Shown here: positions 9,512 to 21,834 of the stretch, one piece after another | Numbering within the stretch: the stretch's first letter is position 1 | How the letters are laid out: the number at the start of each line of letters is the position of its first letter | Assembly: GCA_902635685.1 (NCBI GenBank) | Contig: CACPOY010000001.1 | Location: 124,001-188,000, forward strand | DNA: 64,000 nt | From: an uncultured Pelagibacteraceae bacterium | GTDB lineage: Bacteria > Pseudomonadota > Alphaproteobacteria > Pelagibacterales > Pelagibacteraceae | Direction of reading: 5' to 3' | Notes under the pieces: model-generated | Told to the model about the DNA's origin: nothing | The model's database searches: none | What the model saw: the letters and a program-made list of their open reading frames with translations, nothing else | Program-made: the position numbers and the translations under genes

Positions 9512-11296
9512 TTAAACTTTTAAAGGCAGAACTTTTAATAAAATATCGTTTCTTATCTTATCGATATTTAATTGATTTAATGTAGCTATTATAAAATACA
9601 TTGTATCATCATCAATTCTATCTAAATCATCTTGACCAATTACTTCTATTATCCTTAAAAGAGCAGCACCTTTTTCATCATTGTTAATCATTACTTGTAT
9701 ATCAGAGGGTATCTCTGATTGATTTATTTTATATAAATCATCATATTTTTTTGGAACTGCAATTCCGTCAGACTTTAATGATTCTAGAAAAATTTGGTCT
9801 TTTTTAGAAAGTGAGTATTCTTTTTTCTTTTTTATCTTTTTTAAAAAATTTTGTAGATCTTTTTCAAGTTTCGACTTTGAATAATTACCATCAAAATAAT
9901 TAATAAGTTTTGATTGATGCATCACTTCCTTGTTAAATTTTATTTTTTTTTTTTCTTCTTTGCTGATTTCTATATTAGTGTAATAAAAACTTGTTAGATT
10001 ATCTGGTATATCCCTCGGTTCCATCACATCTAAAAATTTCTTTAACTCAATATCAAATGCATTTTCGAGATTATCTTTTTTAAATGACTCCTTTAAAATT
10101 TTTAATAATTTTAATTTTTCAACTTTTTCAGACTCAAGTAAAATCTTTTGATAGACTAATGCTCTTGCTTCAATATTAGATAATAATTGAATATGATCTC
10201 TTACATTTAGAAGTTGATTTAAGTTAAACTGAAATCTTTTATATAGCTCAAATAAATCCTCCTCATAATAATTTTTGTCATGAGTCGCTTTTTCGAGAGT
10301 AGAAATCTTATCTAATTCAGAAATATCAATTTCTTTGAAAGCGCTTAATAAGTTAAATGATGATAAATATTTCCAAATTAGTTTATCTGTTGTCTCTTTG
10401 GGTTCGAAAATAAATTGAGGATTTGTTTGATGAGCCAAATGAAAATCTAAAATTGATTTTTCTGAGATCGTCTTATCAATTTGAGAGGTGTACCCGAATA
10501 AGTTAGATATTTTTTTTTCAAAATAAATGTCATTAAAACCAAGTTCCTTTTTTAGATCTAGAATAAGTTGCGCTTCCTCATTTTTCCCATTTTTGATCAA
10601 ACAATATATATTAAATTTTGATAGATAATCGTCATTTAAAGGTTCCCTATTTTTTGAAAATATTTCACACACCTTTTCTACATTAGCCTTAGAAAGATGT
10701 TGATCTATTAGATGTCTTGTTAATTTAGGATGGGTATCAAAAATTTGATTTTTTGTTAAATATTCCTCAATCAAATTTAAATCACTATTTTTTATCAACC
10801 ATTCTGATTTAATTTTTATAAATTCTTCCTCTGTTATATTTTTTTGTGGTTGATATGCATTTGTTAATAGAGAAATATTCATCAATTCTTTTGCATCTTT
10901 AGAAAGACTCATTCTATTCAATTTTGCAAAAATATTTTTTAATTGATCGCCATCAGAATTAGACCACATATTTAAACTCAATCCAAAATCATCAGGATCA
11001 TATAATCCTAAAATTTTTATTTCTGAAGAATTAAGATTTTGTTCAAATTTAATTTCTTTGATCGGGCTTTGAGGTTCTAACTTTAAAGTGTCTAATATTA
11101 AACTTTGATCTGAATTTTCATTTTTGTTTATTTCATTTAATACATCTTTATCATTTACATTATTTTGGTTTAGTTTTGATTTATCTATGTTCCAAATATC
11201 AACTGGTTGTTCCTCAGAGTATGTAATTCCAAAAAGAGTAAAAAATGTTACTAAAATTGATAAAAAAAATTTATTTAACAATTTTAAAATTTTCAT
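9512..11296 (-). CDS. Conserved-type secreted hypothetical protein (594 aa, N-terminal signal/anchor)
   Basis: Long ORF, hydrophobic N-terminus LLNKFFLSILVTFFTLFGITYSEEQ; no family recognised. Confidence 0.7.
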   Translation of the reverse strand: MKILKLLNKFFLSILVTFFTLFGITYSEEQPVDIWNIDKSKLNQNNVNDKDVLNEINKNENSDQSLILDTLKLEPQSPIKEIKFEQNLNSSEIKILGLYDPDDFGLSLNMWSNSDGDQLKNIFAKLNRMSLSKDAKELMNISLLTNAYQPQKNITEEEFIKIKSEWLIKNSDLNLIEEYLTKNQIFDTHPKLTRHLIDQHLSKANVEKVCEIFSKNREPLNDDYLSKFNIYCLIKNGKNEEAQLILDLKKELGFNDIYFEKKISNLFGYTSQIDKTISEKSILDFHLAHQTNPQFIFEPKETTDKLIWKYLSSFNLLSAFKEIDISELDKISTLEKATHDKNYYEEDLFELYKRFQFNLNQLLNVRDHIQLLSNIEARALVYQKILLESEKVEKLKLLKILKESFKKDNLENAFDIELKKFLDVMEPRDIPDNLTSFYYTNIEISKEEKKKIKFNKEVMHQSKLINYFDGNYSKSKLEKDLQNFLKKIKKKKEYSLSKKDQIFLESLKSDGIAVPKKYDDLYKINQSEIPSDIQVMINNDEKGAALLRIIEVIGQDDLDRIDDDTMYFIIATLNQLNIDKIRNDILLKVLPLKV

Positions 11297-11453
11297 TTGG
11301 TATAATTTTTTCTATAACTTTATTAGGGGTAGGAAAATTAATTTTATTCAGTAAAAAAACAATTCCAGCAAATATCGTTAAAATTATAACTACCTTTATT
11401 ACTAAACTTAATAGGCTTGAACTCCTTGATCTTGTTTTTTTATATATTTGCAT
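11271..11453 (-). CDS. Small single-TM hypothetical protein
   Basis: 60-aa ORF with basic N-term and one hydrophobic helix, overlapping the start of the 594-aa gene. Confidence 0.5.
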   Translation of the reverse strand: MQIYKKTRSRSSSLLSLVIKVVIILTIFAGIVFLLNKINFPTPNKVIEKIIPNENFKIVK

Positions 11454-11510
11454 ATATCTTTAGGTATTTTCAAATTAAGACATATTTGTGTTTTTTCAAT
11501 AAATAAACTT

Positions 11511-12023
11511 ATGGAATCAAATAAAAATCTTGTTTTTTTAGGAATGATGGGTTCTGGCAAAACAACCTTAGGAAAAATTGTTTCAAAAAAACTTAATAAA
11601 GAGTTTATTGATGTCGATCAAGCAATTGAAGTTCAAGAAGATATGGTCATATCTGAAATATTTGAAAAAAAAGGGGAACCTTTTTTTAGGATATTAGAAG
11701 AAAAAATATCACTACTAAGTTTAAAAAAAAAAAATGCTGTCATTTCTCTGGGAGGAGGAGCTTTTTTGAACAAAAAAATTCAAAAAGAAATTTTAAAAAA
11801 TCACATCTCGATTTGGTTAAAATGGGATAATAAAAATCTTATCAAAAGAATTAAGAATAGCCAAAAAAGACCTATTGCAATAAAATTGAATAATATCGAT
11901 TTAAATAAGTTAATTAATGACAGATCTAGAATTTATTCTAAGGCTAAATATCAAATTAAATGTGATAGAATTACTAAATCAGAGGTAATAGAGAGGATTA
12001 TTAGATTCAATGATAAAGGCTAA
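11511..12023 (+). CDS. aroK: Shikimate kinase (start moved to internal ATG of ORF 11448..12023)
   Basis: NLVFLGMMGSGKTTLGKI P-loop; followed by aroB; MESNKN start is more plausible than the ORF-track start. Confidence 0.92.
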   Translation: MESNKNLVFLGMMGSGKTTLGKIVSKKLNKEFIDVDQAIEVQEDMVISEIFEKKGEPFFRILEEKISLLSLKKKNAVISLGGGAFLNKKIQKEILKNHISIWLKWDNKNLIKRIKNSQKRPIAIKLNNIDLNKLINDRSRIYSKAKYQIKCDRITKSEVIERIIRFNDKG

Positions 12024-13116
12024 GTTGGGAATTAGAACAAATAATGGGAGTTATTCAGTCGTAATTGGTACAAATTTTTTCAATAAATTATCGAAAATTT
12101 TGCGAAAAAACGGTTTCAATTTCAATAAATGCTTTTTATTAATTGATAAGAAAATTGGTAAAAAAAGAATCAAGCAAATATCTAAATCAATATCAAAGAA
12201 AAAAATAATTTACTTATTTAATTCCACTGAAAAAAATAAAAGTTTTGGTAGTGTTCTTAAAATTTTAAATTTACTTCAAAAAAATAATTTTAACAGAAAT
12301 GATTGTCTTCTAACGGTTGGAGGGGGAATAACTGGAGACACTGGTGGATTTGCTGCAAGTTTATTTAAAAGGGGAATAAAATTTATAAACATCCCAACAA
12401 CATTGTTAGCGCAAGTTGACTCCTCTATTGGGGGCAAGACAGGCATCAATACAGTTTATGGTAAAAATTTAATTGGAAGTTTCTATCAACCAAATTTAGT
12501 ATTAGCAGATACTCTTTTTTTAAAAACTTTACCAAAGAGAGAAATTACATGTGGCTATGCAGAAATTTTAAAACACTCGCTTATTTCTGATAAAAAACTA
12601 TTTCTTTATTTAGATAAAAATGTACAAAATATTCTCAAACTTAAATCTCCGTTTATTGAAAAAGCTATTTTTAAAAGTTGTAAGATAAAAAGAGATATTG
12701 TTCAAAAAGATGAAAAGGAAAATAACTTAAGAAAAATCTTAAATTTTGGACATACATTTGCACATGCTTATGAGGCATCAATGACCTATTCAAAAAAATT
12801 AAATCATGGAGAAGCTGTAATTTTAGGAATTTACTCTTCTTTAAAATTCAGCCTAGATAATAAATTAATAAATTTATCTGAATTTAATTTAATCATTGGG
12901 CATTTAAGTAAAGCTAAATTATCTTACAATGTTAGCAAATATTTTTCTAAAATCGATACAAAAAAAATTATTTCTTACATGCAAAATGATAAGAAAAATA
13001 ATTCCGAAAAAATAAACCTTATTCTATTAAAAAAAATTGGATCTATGGAATTAAATAAAAAATTTAGTAAAGAAAAAATTAGATCATTTATTAATGAAAA
13101 ATTATTAATTAATTAA
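12010..13116 (+). CDS. aroB: 3-dehydroquinate synthase
   Basis: TVGGGITGDTGGFAASLFKRGI, PTTLLAQVDSSIGGKTGIN, NFGHTFAHAYE. Confidence 0.96.
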   Translation: MIKAKLGIRTNNGSYSVVIGTNFFNKLSKILRKNGFNFNKCFLLIDKKIGKKRIKQISKSISKKKIIYLFNSTEKNKSFGSVLKILNLLQKNNFNRNDCLLTVGGGITGDTGGFAASLFKRGIKFINIPTTLLAQVDSSIGGKTGINTVYGKNLIGSFYQPNLVLADTLFLKTLPKREITCGYAEILKHSLISDKKLFLYLDKNVQNILKLKSPFIEKAIFKSCKIKRDIVQKDEKENNLRKILNFGHTFAHAYEASMTYSKKLNHGEAVILGIYSSLKFSLDNKLINLSEFNLIIGHLSKAKLSYNVSKYFSKIDTKKIISYMQNDKKNNSEKINLILLKKIGSMELNKKFSKEKIRSFINEKLLIN

Positions 13117-13377
13117 TATTTGTAATGAATGAATAGATTTACTAATCTCGTCACTTAGAATTTTATAAACTTTTTTATTTCTTTCAATTTTATTCATTTT
13201 CTTTAGTTCTTTTGACTCAATAGATAATTTAATATGAAATTTGTTATTATCATTTCCTGAGTGATTTTTATGTAAAAAAGTTTTATCTTCGACTTTTAAA
13301 TTTTCACATGTTATATTCGTCGAAATTTTTTTTTTTATTATTGAAATTAAATTATTTATATCCATAAGTATAATCAT
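13105..13377 (-). CDS. BolA family protein
   Basis: Small BolA-like ORF (HSGNDNNKFHIKLSIESKEL..KVYKIL), 3' end overlaps aroB. Confidence 0.75.
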   Translation of the reverse strand: MIILMDINNLISIIKKKISTNITCENLKVEDKTFLHKNHSGNDNNKFHIKLSIESKELKKMNKIERNKKVYKILSDEISKSIHSLQILIN

Positions 13378-13383
13378 TATAAC

Positions 13384-13911
13384 ATGAAAAATATTTGTGA
13401 TTGGAATAATTGTAATGAAATAGGTGAATATAAGGCCCCTATTGAAAAAGATAATAGTAAAAAGTTCAGATTACTTTGCCTGGAGCATGTCAAAGAGTTT
13501 AATAAAAATTGGAATTACTTTTCAGGAATGAATGACCAACAAGTGATTAATTTCCTTAAGTCAGATATGATTTGGCACAAACCCACTCAAAGTTTTAGCT
13601 CTTCAGACAATTTTTTTAAAGTTTTGTGGAATAACACTCTAAAAGATGAAACAGATGTTAATAAATTTAAAAGTGAATACAATCATATGCGTCAATTTAA
13701 ATTTGATCATAAAGACATAAAAGCATTTAGTATTTTAGGTGTTTCTGTTGGTATTAAATGGTCAAGGATTCAAGATAAATTCAAAATACTTGTCAAAAAA
13801 TTTCACCCTGATATGAATTCTGGAAATAAAAAATATGAAGAAAAATTAAAATTAATTACTTTAGCCTATACACAGCTAAAAAATACATATAGAGAAAAAA
13901 TTGACACTTAA
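13384..13911 (+). CDS. DnaJ (J-domain) protein
   Basis: C-terminal J-domain: FSILGVSVGIKWSRIQDKFKILVKKFHPDMNSG; upstream of cobS. Confidence 0.88.
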   Translation: MKNICDWNNCNEIGEYKAPIEKDNSKKFRLLCLEHVKEFNKNWNYFSGMNDQQVINFLKSDMIWHKPTQSFSSSDNFFKVLWNNTLKDETDVNKFKSEYNHMRQFKFDHKDIKAFSILGVSVGIKWSRIQDKFKILVKKFHPDMNSGNKKYEEKLKLITLAYTQLKNTYREKIDT

Positions 13912-14875
13912 TCTAGATATACAACCAGATATTAAACTATCTTTAAAACAAACATTTGGAATCGACTCTGAGATAGAAGTTGATGCCTTTTCAAAAAAGA
14001 CAGAATATGTGCCAGAGATTGATAAAAATTACATATTTGATAAGGACACTACTTTAGCGATTATTTCTGGTTTTTCTTTTAATAAAAGAGTTTTAATTCA
14101 GGGGTATCATGGAACAGGTAAATCAACTCATATAGAGCAAATTGCTGCAAGATTAAATTGGCCATGTATTAGAGTTAACCTAGATAGTCATATCTCTAGA
14201 ATAGATTTGATTGGTAAAGATGCTATTGTTTTAAAAGATGGAAAACAAGTTACTCAGTTTAATGAAGGTATATTGCCCTGGTCTATTCAAAATCCTGTTG
14301 CATTAGTTTTTGACGAGTATGATGCTGGAAGGCCAGATGTAATGTTTGTAATCCAACGAGTTTTAGAGTCAGAAGGTAGCTTTACTCTTCTCGATAAAAA
14401 CAAAGTAATTAAACAAAATAAATTTTTTAGATTGTTTGCAACTTCTAACACTGTTGGATTAGGTGATACAAGTGGCTTATATCATGGAACACAACAAATA
14501 AATCAGGGTCAAATGGATAGATGGAATATAGTTTCGACGCTCAATTATTTAAGCCTTGATAAAGAAATGGAAATAATAATAGGAAAAAACAAAAATTTCG
14601 ATAATCCCCAAGGTAAAGAAAATGTAGCAAATATGATAAAAGTTGCTTCTTTGACTAGGAAAGGTTTCATAGCGGGTGACATCTCTACCGTAATGAGTCC
14701 AAGGACAGTATTGCATTGGGCTGAAAATACTGAGATATTTAAAGATATTGGTTATGCTTTTAGAGTAACTTTTTTAAATAAGTGTGATGATTTAGAAAAA
14801 AATACTATTGCTGAATATTTTCAAAGATGTTTTGGCGAAGAACTACCAGAGTCATTGATTAATATTCAAATTTAA
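13901..14875 (+). CDS. cobS: CobS-like AAA+ ATPase (aerobic cobaltochelatase subunit family)
   Basis: QGYHGTGKSTHIEQIAARLNWPCIRVNLDSHISRIDLIGKDA and MFVIQRVLESEG. Confidence 0.92.
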   Translation: MTLNLDIQPDIKLSLKQTFGIDSEIEVDAFSKKTEYVPEIDKNYIFDKDTTLAIISGFSFNKRVLIQGYHGTGKSTHIEQIAARLNWPCIRVNLDSHISRIDLIGKDAIVLKDGKQVTQFNEGILPWSIQNPVALVFDEYDAGRPDVMFVIQRVLESEGSFTLLDKNKVIKQNKFFRLFATSNTVGLGDTSGLYHGTQQINQGQMDRWNIVSTLNYLSLDKEMEIIIGKNKNFDNPQGKENVANMIKVASLTRKGFIAGDISTVMSPRTVLHWAENTEIFKDIGYAFRVTFLNKCDDLEKNTIAEYFQRCFGEELPESLINIQI

Positions 14876-16675
14876 ATGTCTATCAAAATATCCCATCTTA
14901 AAGAAAAAATGAGACAAGCATTAACCTCGACTAAGAAGGTAATTTCAGAGGATTTTACGATCAATAACGAAAAAAAAATAAATACCAATGATAATCACTC
15001 AGAAGTGATAAAGGTAGACAATTTATCAAGTCCTGAAGATTTTATAAGATTAAGAGCCGAATTTGACTCATCTGCTTTAGAAAAGAAATTTTCAAATAAA
15101 GAAATATTTAAAGATAATGTTCCAAAAAACCCCTCATGCAAAATGCTTTACAAATTCGCCGAAAAAACAAGATATGAATTATTAGGCTGTCAAATGTTGA
15201 AAGGAATAGAAAAAAATTTAACTAAAAATTATTATCGGATGATGAATGTGAAAAAAGAGCATAAAATCAATACTAAAGAAGACGTCATAGTCTCCGAGGC
15301 CTTTGAGCTTTACTTGCTTAAAAATTTTCAAAAAATTAAATTAAATTCTTTCTCAGAAAAAAAATTAAGTTTTTGGGAAAAAGATTTCGACAAATCAATA
15401 AAAAAACATATTAACTTCCTTTATCAAAACTTAGATAATCAAAAAGTATATGGTTCTAAATTTTCTGAAATTCTTCAAAATATGGACATTTTTGACTCTG
15501 GAGAAATTGATGAGAATAAAGAAGAACAAAATGACGAAGGAAAGGATGCATCTTCAAATGAAGATGACAAGTCAGATCAAGAAGATAAAAAAGACTCTAG
15601 CCCTAAAGACGAAACAGAACCAGCTATGGACTCTGACTATAATAAAGATGAATACAATTTAGATGACCAGCTTGATGATATGAATTTAAAAGAAGAAAAT
15701 TCTGAACAGATTGTTAAGAAATCAATTAAAGAAATTAATCTTGAATATAAAATTTTTACAAATGAATTTGATGAAATAATAAAAGCTGAAAATCTAGAAA
15801 ATGAGGAAGACTCATTGAAACTAAGAAAAAATCTTGATCAACAGCTAATAGGATTTCACGACATCGTAACAAAACTTGCAAATAAACTTCAAAGACAACT
15901 TTTAGCAAAACAAAATAGATCTTGGAATTTTGACTTAGAAGAAGGACTGCTTGACAGTTCAAAACTAACTAGAATTATCATGGATCCATACAATTCATTA
16001 TCTTTTAAAAAGGAAAAAGATTTAGATTTTAAAGATACAATAGTTACATTGTTAATTGATAACTCTGGCTCAATGAGAGGAAGGCCCATAACTATCGCCG
16101 CTATATGTGCTGATATTTTATCAAGAACATTAGAGAGATGTTCAGTTAAAGTAGAAATTTTAGGCTTTACCACAAAAAACTGGAAAGGTGGTCAAAGTAG
16201 AGAGAAATGGAGCAAAAATAGTAAACCTAAAACACCTGGTAGATTAAACGATTTGAGACACATAATTTATAAAGGAGGAGATACTCATTGGAGGCAGGCC
16301 AAAAATAACTTGGGTCTCATGCTTAAAGAAGGTTTACTAAAAGAAAATATTGATGGAGAAGCTATAACCTGGGCTTATAATCGTTTGCAAAAAAGGAAGG
16401 AAGAGAGAAAAATTTTAATGGTAATATCTGATGGTGCACCAGTAGACGACTCTACTTTATCTGTAAATTCTGGAGATTTTTTAGAAAAACATTTGAAAAA
16501 GACAGTGAAATTTATTGAGGACAAGTCTGATATTGAGATCTTAGCTATTGGAATTGGCCATGACGTATCAAGATATTATAATAAAGCAATTAAAATTACT
16601 GACGTAAATGAGCTAGCTGATGTGATGATTTCACAATTAAGTTCATTATTTGAAAATAAAAAAAAACTACACTAA
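14876..16675 (+). CDS. cobT: CobT-like VWA-domain protein (aerobic cobaltochelatase subunit family)
   Basis: Acidic linker plus C-terminal [22 protein letters not shown]; adjacent to cobS. Confidence 0.92.
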   Translation: MSIKISHLKEKMRQALTSTKKVISEDFTINNEKKINTNDNHSEVIKVDNLSSPEDFIRLRAEFDSSALEKKFSNKEIFKDNVPKNPSCKMLYKFAEKTRYELLGCQMLKGIEKNLTKNYYRMMNVKKEHKINTKEDVIVSEAFELYLLKNFQKIKLNSFSEKKLSFWEKDFDKSIKKHINFLYQNLDNQKVYGSKFSEILQNMDIFDSGEIDENKEEQNDEGKDASSNEDDKSDQEDKKDSSPKDETEPAMDSDYNKDEYNLDDQLDDMNLKEENSEQIVKKSIKEINLEYKIFTNEFDEIIKAENLENEEDSLKLRKNLDQQLIGFHDIVTKLANKLQRQLLAKQNRSWNFDLEEGLLDSSKLTRIIMDPYNSLSFKKEKDLDFKDTIVTLLIDNSGSMRGRPITIAAICADILSRTLERCSVKVEILGFTTKNWKGGQSREKWSKNSKPKTPGRLNDLRHIIYKGGDTHWRQAKNNLGLMLKEGLLKENIDGEAITWAYNRLQKRKEERKILMVISDGAPVDDSTLSVNSGDFLEKHLKKTVKFIEDKSDIEILAIGIGHDVSRYYNKAIKITDVNELADVMISQLSSLFENKKKLH

Positions 16676-17952
16676 ATTTTAAACAAATCTTTATTCTTCC
16701 ATTTTATTAAAACTTCTGCTCCACCTCTTGTTTTAGAATTTCTAAAATGAAGTGATGCAAAATTTTTTTCAAGCAAAGTTTTACCTATAAAAAGACCTAA
16801 GCCAAGTCCAATCTTATTTTTTTCCATTTTACTAAATGATCTTAAATAAGGTTCTCCTATTTTAGAGATTATATCACTCGGATATCCAGGTCCATCATCC
16901 TCAACTATTATTTCTGTAGTTTCGTTATCACTTTTTAGAGAAATGAATATTTTGCTTTTACAGAATTTATTTGCATTACCAATAAAGTTTCTCAAGCCAT
17001 AAACAATTTCAATAGATTTTGTGATTTTTTTTGAATTAGAGTCTTGATCAAGATTTAAAATAAACTCTTTTGAACTTGTCTCCTGGAAAGAAAAAATAAT
17101 TTCCTTTAAATACTCTTTCATTGATAAATCCTCATCAATAAAATCATCTTCTTGGTTTGGATTTAAAGATAGTCTTTTTAAAATTTGATTGCATCTCTCA
17201 ACTTGACTTTCAAGTAACTCAATATCTTGTATTACCTCTTTATTATTTTTTAATTGTTTTAACAGTTCTTGAGTAATAATTTTAATTGTAGAAAGAGGTG
17301 TTCCTAGAGAGTGAGCCGCTGCTGCAGCTTGTCCTCCTAAGGAAAGCATTTCGTGTTCTTGTGCCATCACTTCTTCCATCTTATTCAAAGCTTCTTTTCT
17401 AAGGCGTGACTCAGAACCAAACAAAATTGCAAAATAATTCAGGAATATAAGAGCTATTATCAAAGCTATTGGAATAGAGTAATAATAATAGTCATCAACA
17501 TGAAAATGTTCATTTAATGGAGCGGGTAAGTCCTCTGAATAAAAAGTCAGAAAAATTATTATCAAGGTAGTTGTAATTACCAATAATAAATTTGTCTTAA
17601 AACCTAAATTTGATGACGCAAAAACACTTGGTATTATTAAAAATATTATGAAAGGGTTTGCTATTCCTCCAGTTAAATAAATTAAACCTGCCAACTGAAA
17701 TATATCTACTATTAAAAAAATTAAAGCTGACCTTTCAGATAATTGAGTTTTTTTGTAGATAAAAATTAAATATAAATTACTTATTGCTCCTAAAATAACA
17801 ATCAAATTAGATAAGAGAAAATTAAAATTAAACTCAAGAAAAAAATATACTATATATATTGATAGTAACTGGCCAATTATTGCAATCCACCTAAGTGAAA
17901 TATAAGTAGATTTTTTTAATGAAAAATATTTAGAAGTTTCAAAAAACTTCAT
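16672..17952 (-). CDS. regB: RegB/PrrB/ActS-type sensor histidine kinase
   Basis: Multiple TM helices, H-box [16 protein letters not shown], ATPase [21 protein letters not shown]. Confidence 0.82.
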   Translation of the reverse strand: MKFFETSKYFSLKKSTYISLRWIAIIGQLLSIYIVYFFLEFNFNFLLSNLIVILGAISNLYLIFIYKKTQLSERSALIFLIVDIFQLAGLIYLTGGIANPFIIFLIIPSVFASSNLGFKTNLLLVITTTLIIIFLTFYSEDLPAPLNEHFHVDDYYYYSIPIALIIALIFLNYFAILFGSESRLRKEALNKMEEVMAQEHEMLSLGGQAAAAAHSLGTPLSTIKIITQELLKQLKNNKEVIQDIELLESQVERCNQILKRLSLNPNQEDDFIDEDLSMKEYLKEIIFSFQETSSKEFILNLDQDSNSKKITKSIEIVYGLRNFIGNANKFCKSKIFISLKSDNETTEIIVEDDGPGYPSDIISKIGEPYLRSFSKMEKNKIGLGLGLFIGKTLLEKNFASLHFRNSKTRGGAEVLIKWKNKDLFKI

Positions 17953-17954
17953 TT

Positions 17955-20015
<2,061 letters not shown>

Positions 20016-20127
20016 TTAATTATGGAATAAAAAGAATTATACCACTTTTTAATAAAAATTGTTTAAATATAATTTTTAAATATTTCTTAACATGTAGAAT
20101 AGAGCTTAAATATTGGGCGTTATTTGA

Positions 20128-20217
20128 TGGCGGAGAGAGTGGGATTCGAACCCACGAAAGAGTTGCCTCTTAACACGCTTTCCAAGCGTGCGCCTTAAAC
20201 CACTCGGCCATCTCTCC
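20128..20217 (-). tRNA. tRNA-Ser (anticodon GGA), CCA encoded
   Basis: Reverse complement GGAGAGATGGCCGAGTGG..CGCTTGGAAAGCG..GGTTCGAATCCCACTCTCTCCGCCA with long variable arm. Confidence 0.95.
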
Positions 20218-20266
20218 TATATTAAATAAATTTATATTACCTATAATAAAATATATAAATAGATTT

Positions 20267-21010
20267 ATGAATAAATTTGATTTTGCTCTAATTTTAACCT
20301 GCACTATTAACCCAGTAGATATTCCAAATTTAGAAAGAAATGATCCCGATATAAGATTTGAAGATTATAAAAAATCTTTTAATTTTTGGGCTAATCATCC
20401 AAGGATCAATAAAATCATTTTTATTGAAAATAGTAATTACGACATTGATTATTTTAAAAATTTTGCAAAGAATAAAAATAAACAAATTGAGTTTTTTTCA
20501 AACAACCTAAATAATACATTTAATAAGAGTCGCGGAAAAGGATTTGGCCAATATCTATCTTTTAAGGAAATTTTTGAAAAATCGTCTTTAGTAAAAGAAA
20601 CAGATTATTTTTTCAATGTAACTGGAAGACATATTATTAGTAATTTCGATGAAGTTTACAATGATATGATTTTAAAGAAAAATGATATTTATATAAATCT
20701 GAGCGATAATCTTAAATTTTGCAACACTACCTCCTTTGGAGCGTCAAAAAGATTTATTACTAATTATTTTCTACCTGAGGCAAAAAAAACTAGTGATTTA
20801 GATGATCTAATTTTAGAGAGAAATATGTCTAGAGCAGTGCTTAAAGCAGTAGCTGATGGTCTAATTCTCTCAAATGTGCCTGTTTATTCGCACCTAAAGG
20901 GATTTATTGGAACAAATGGCAAAAAGCTGAAATTTAATTTTTTCAAAAAAATTAAGCTTTATTTTTTTAGAAAATTAAAAATATTTTTTATGAATCATAA
21001 AAAATATTAA
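20267..21010 (+). CDS. Hypothetical protein, possibly glycosyltransferase-like; surface-glycan cluster
   Basis: 247-aa ORF; only context and weak style (FFNVTGRHIISNFDEV) support a glycan role. Confidence 0.5.
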   Translation: MNKFDFALILTCTINPVDIPNLERNDPDIRFEDYKKSFNFWANHPRINKIIFIENSNYDIDYFKNFAKNKNKQIEFFSNNLNNTFNKSRGKGFGQYLSFKEIFEKSSLVKETDYFFNVTGRHIISNFDEVYNDMILKKNDIYINLSDNLKFCNTTSFGASKRFITNYFLPEAKKTSDLDDLILERNMSRAVLKAVADGLILSNVPVYSHLKGFIGTNGKKLKFNFFKKIKLYFFRKLKIFFMNHKKY

Positions 21011-21012
21011 TT

Positions 21013-21825
21013 CTAATATAATTCTTCCTCCTCAAAAAAAAACCAGGGCCAATTTAAAACTTTATAATTTTTGTTGAACCAATAAGATAAATATCTTTCA
21101 GCTAAATAAGCATAAAGTCTTTGAGTGTCATACCCTGAAAGATCTTTAAAACCAAATATTGACTCGCAATTTTCAAGCCATTGAAATAATTTAGAAAACC
21201 ATTTATCAACAATCTTTGGTTTTGAAATAAACATTATATGTGGATTAAAGTAAGTACTCTCATTTACAAAACTTCGAAAATCTTCTTTATCATCATCTCC
21301 TAGGAGATCAATTGCTCTGTCCATATTTCCATAGCCATGGTGCATATCAAAATGAAATTTTATCGATTGTTTTTTTGTATCGAAAAATATACTTGGTTTT
21401 TTAATTAATGATCTAAAACCTCTTTTTATCATTTTAATTTTTTTAACTTTATTAATTTTAATTGGTTCACAGAGAATTACCTCAAAATCTTTCCATTCAC
21501 TGTAAGGTTCTACAAGGATACTTTGAGAAATATTGGAGGAGTCATAAAGTTTTTTTTCAGTATGTTTGTTCTTAGACCAAAATCTTCTTTTTTGGCAAAA
21601 GCCTACCCAATTATCTGAGTTTAGATCTAGTAAATTTTTCCAATACCAATAATGAAAAGTCAGCTCAGAGTAATACTTTTCTTTTTGAAAAATATTTATT
21701 TTATTATTTGATTTAATATAATTTTGTGGACATTCCTCTAAACCAACCCAAGATAAATTATACTCGCTACTTTCTAAGAATTTTAATCTTTTGTTTGTAA
21801 CACAATACATTTCTAATTTACTCAT
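21013..21825 (-). CDS. DUF4422-like / putative glycosyltransferase
   Basis: YYSELTFHYWYWKNLLDLNSDNWVGFCQKRRFW resembles the DUF4422 H..YW.WKN..GfCHYRR pattern. Confidence 0.55.
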   Translation of the reverse strand: MSKLEMYCVTNKRLKFLESSEYNLSWVGLEECPQNYIKSNNKINIFQKEKYYSELTFHYWYWKNLLDLNSDNWVGFCQKRRFWSKNKHTEKKLYDSSNISQSILVEPYSEWKDFEVILCEPIKINKVKKIKMIKRGFRSLIKKPSIFFDTKKQSIKFHFDMHHGYGNMDRAIDLLGDDDKEDFRSFVNESTYFNPHIMFISKPKIVDKWFSKLFQWLENCESIFGFKDLSGYDTQRLYAYLAERYLSYWFNKNYKVLNWPWFFFEEEELY

Positions 21826-21834
21826 ATAAACTTT

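Noticed and set aside
15450-15962. Alternative-frame ORFs over the cobT acidic linker
   Set aside because: Out-of-frame readings of a low-complexity acidic region; CobT frame is continuous
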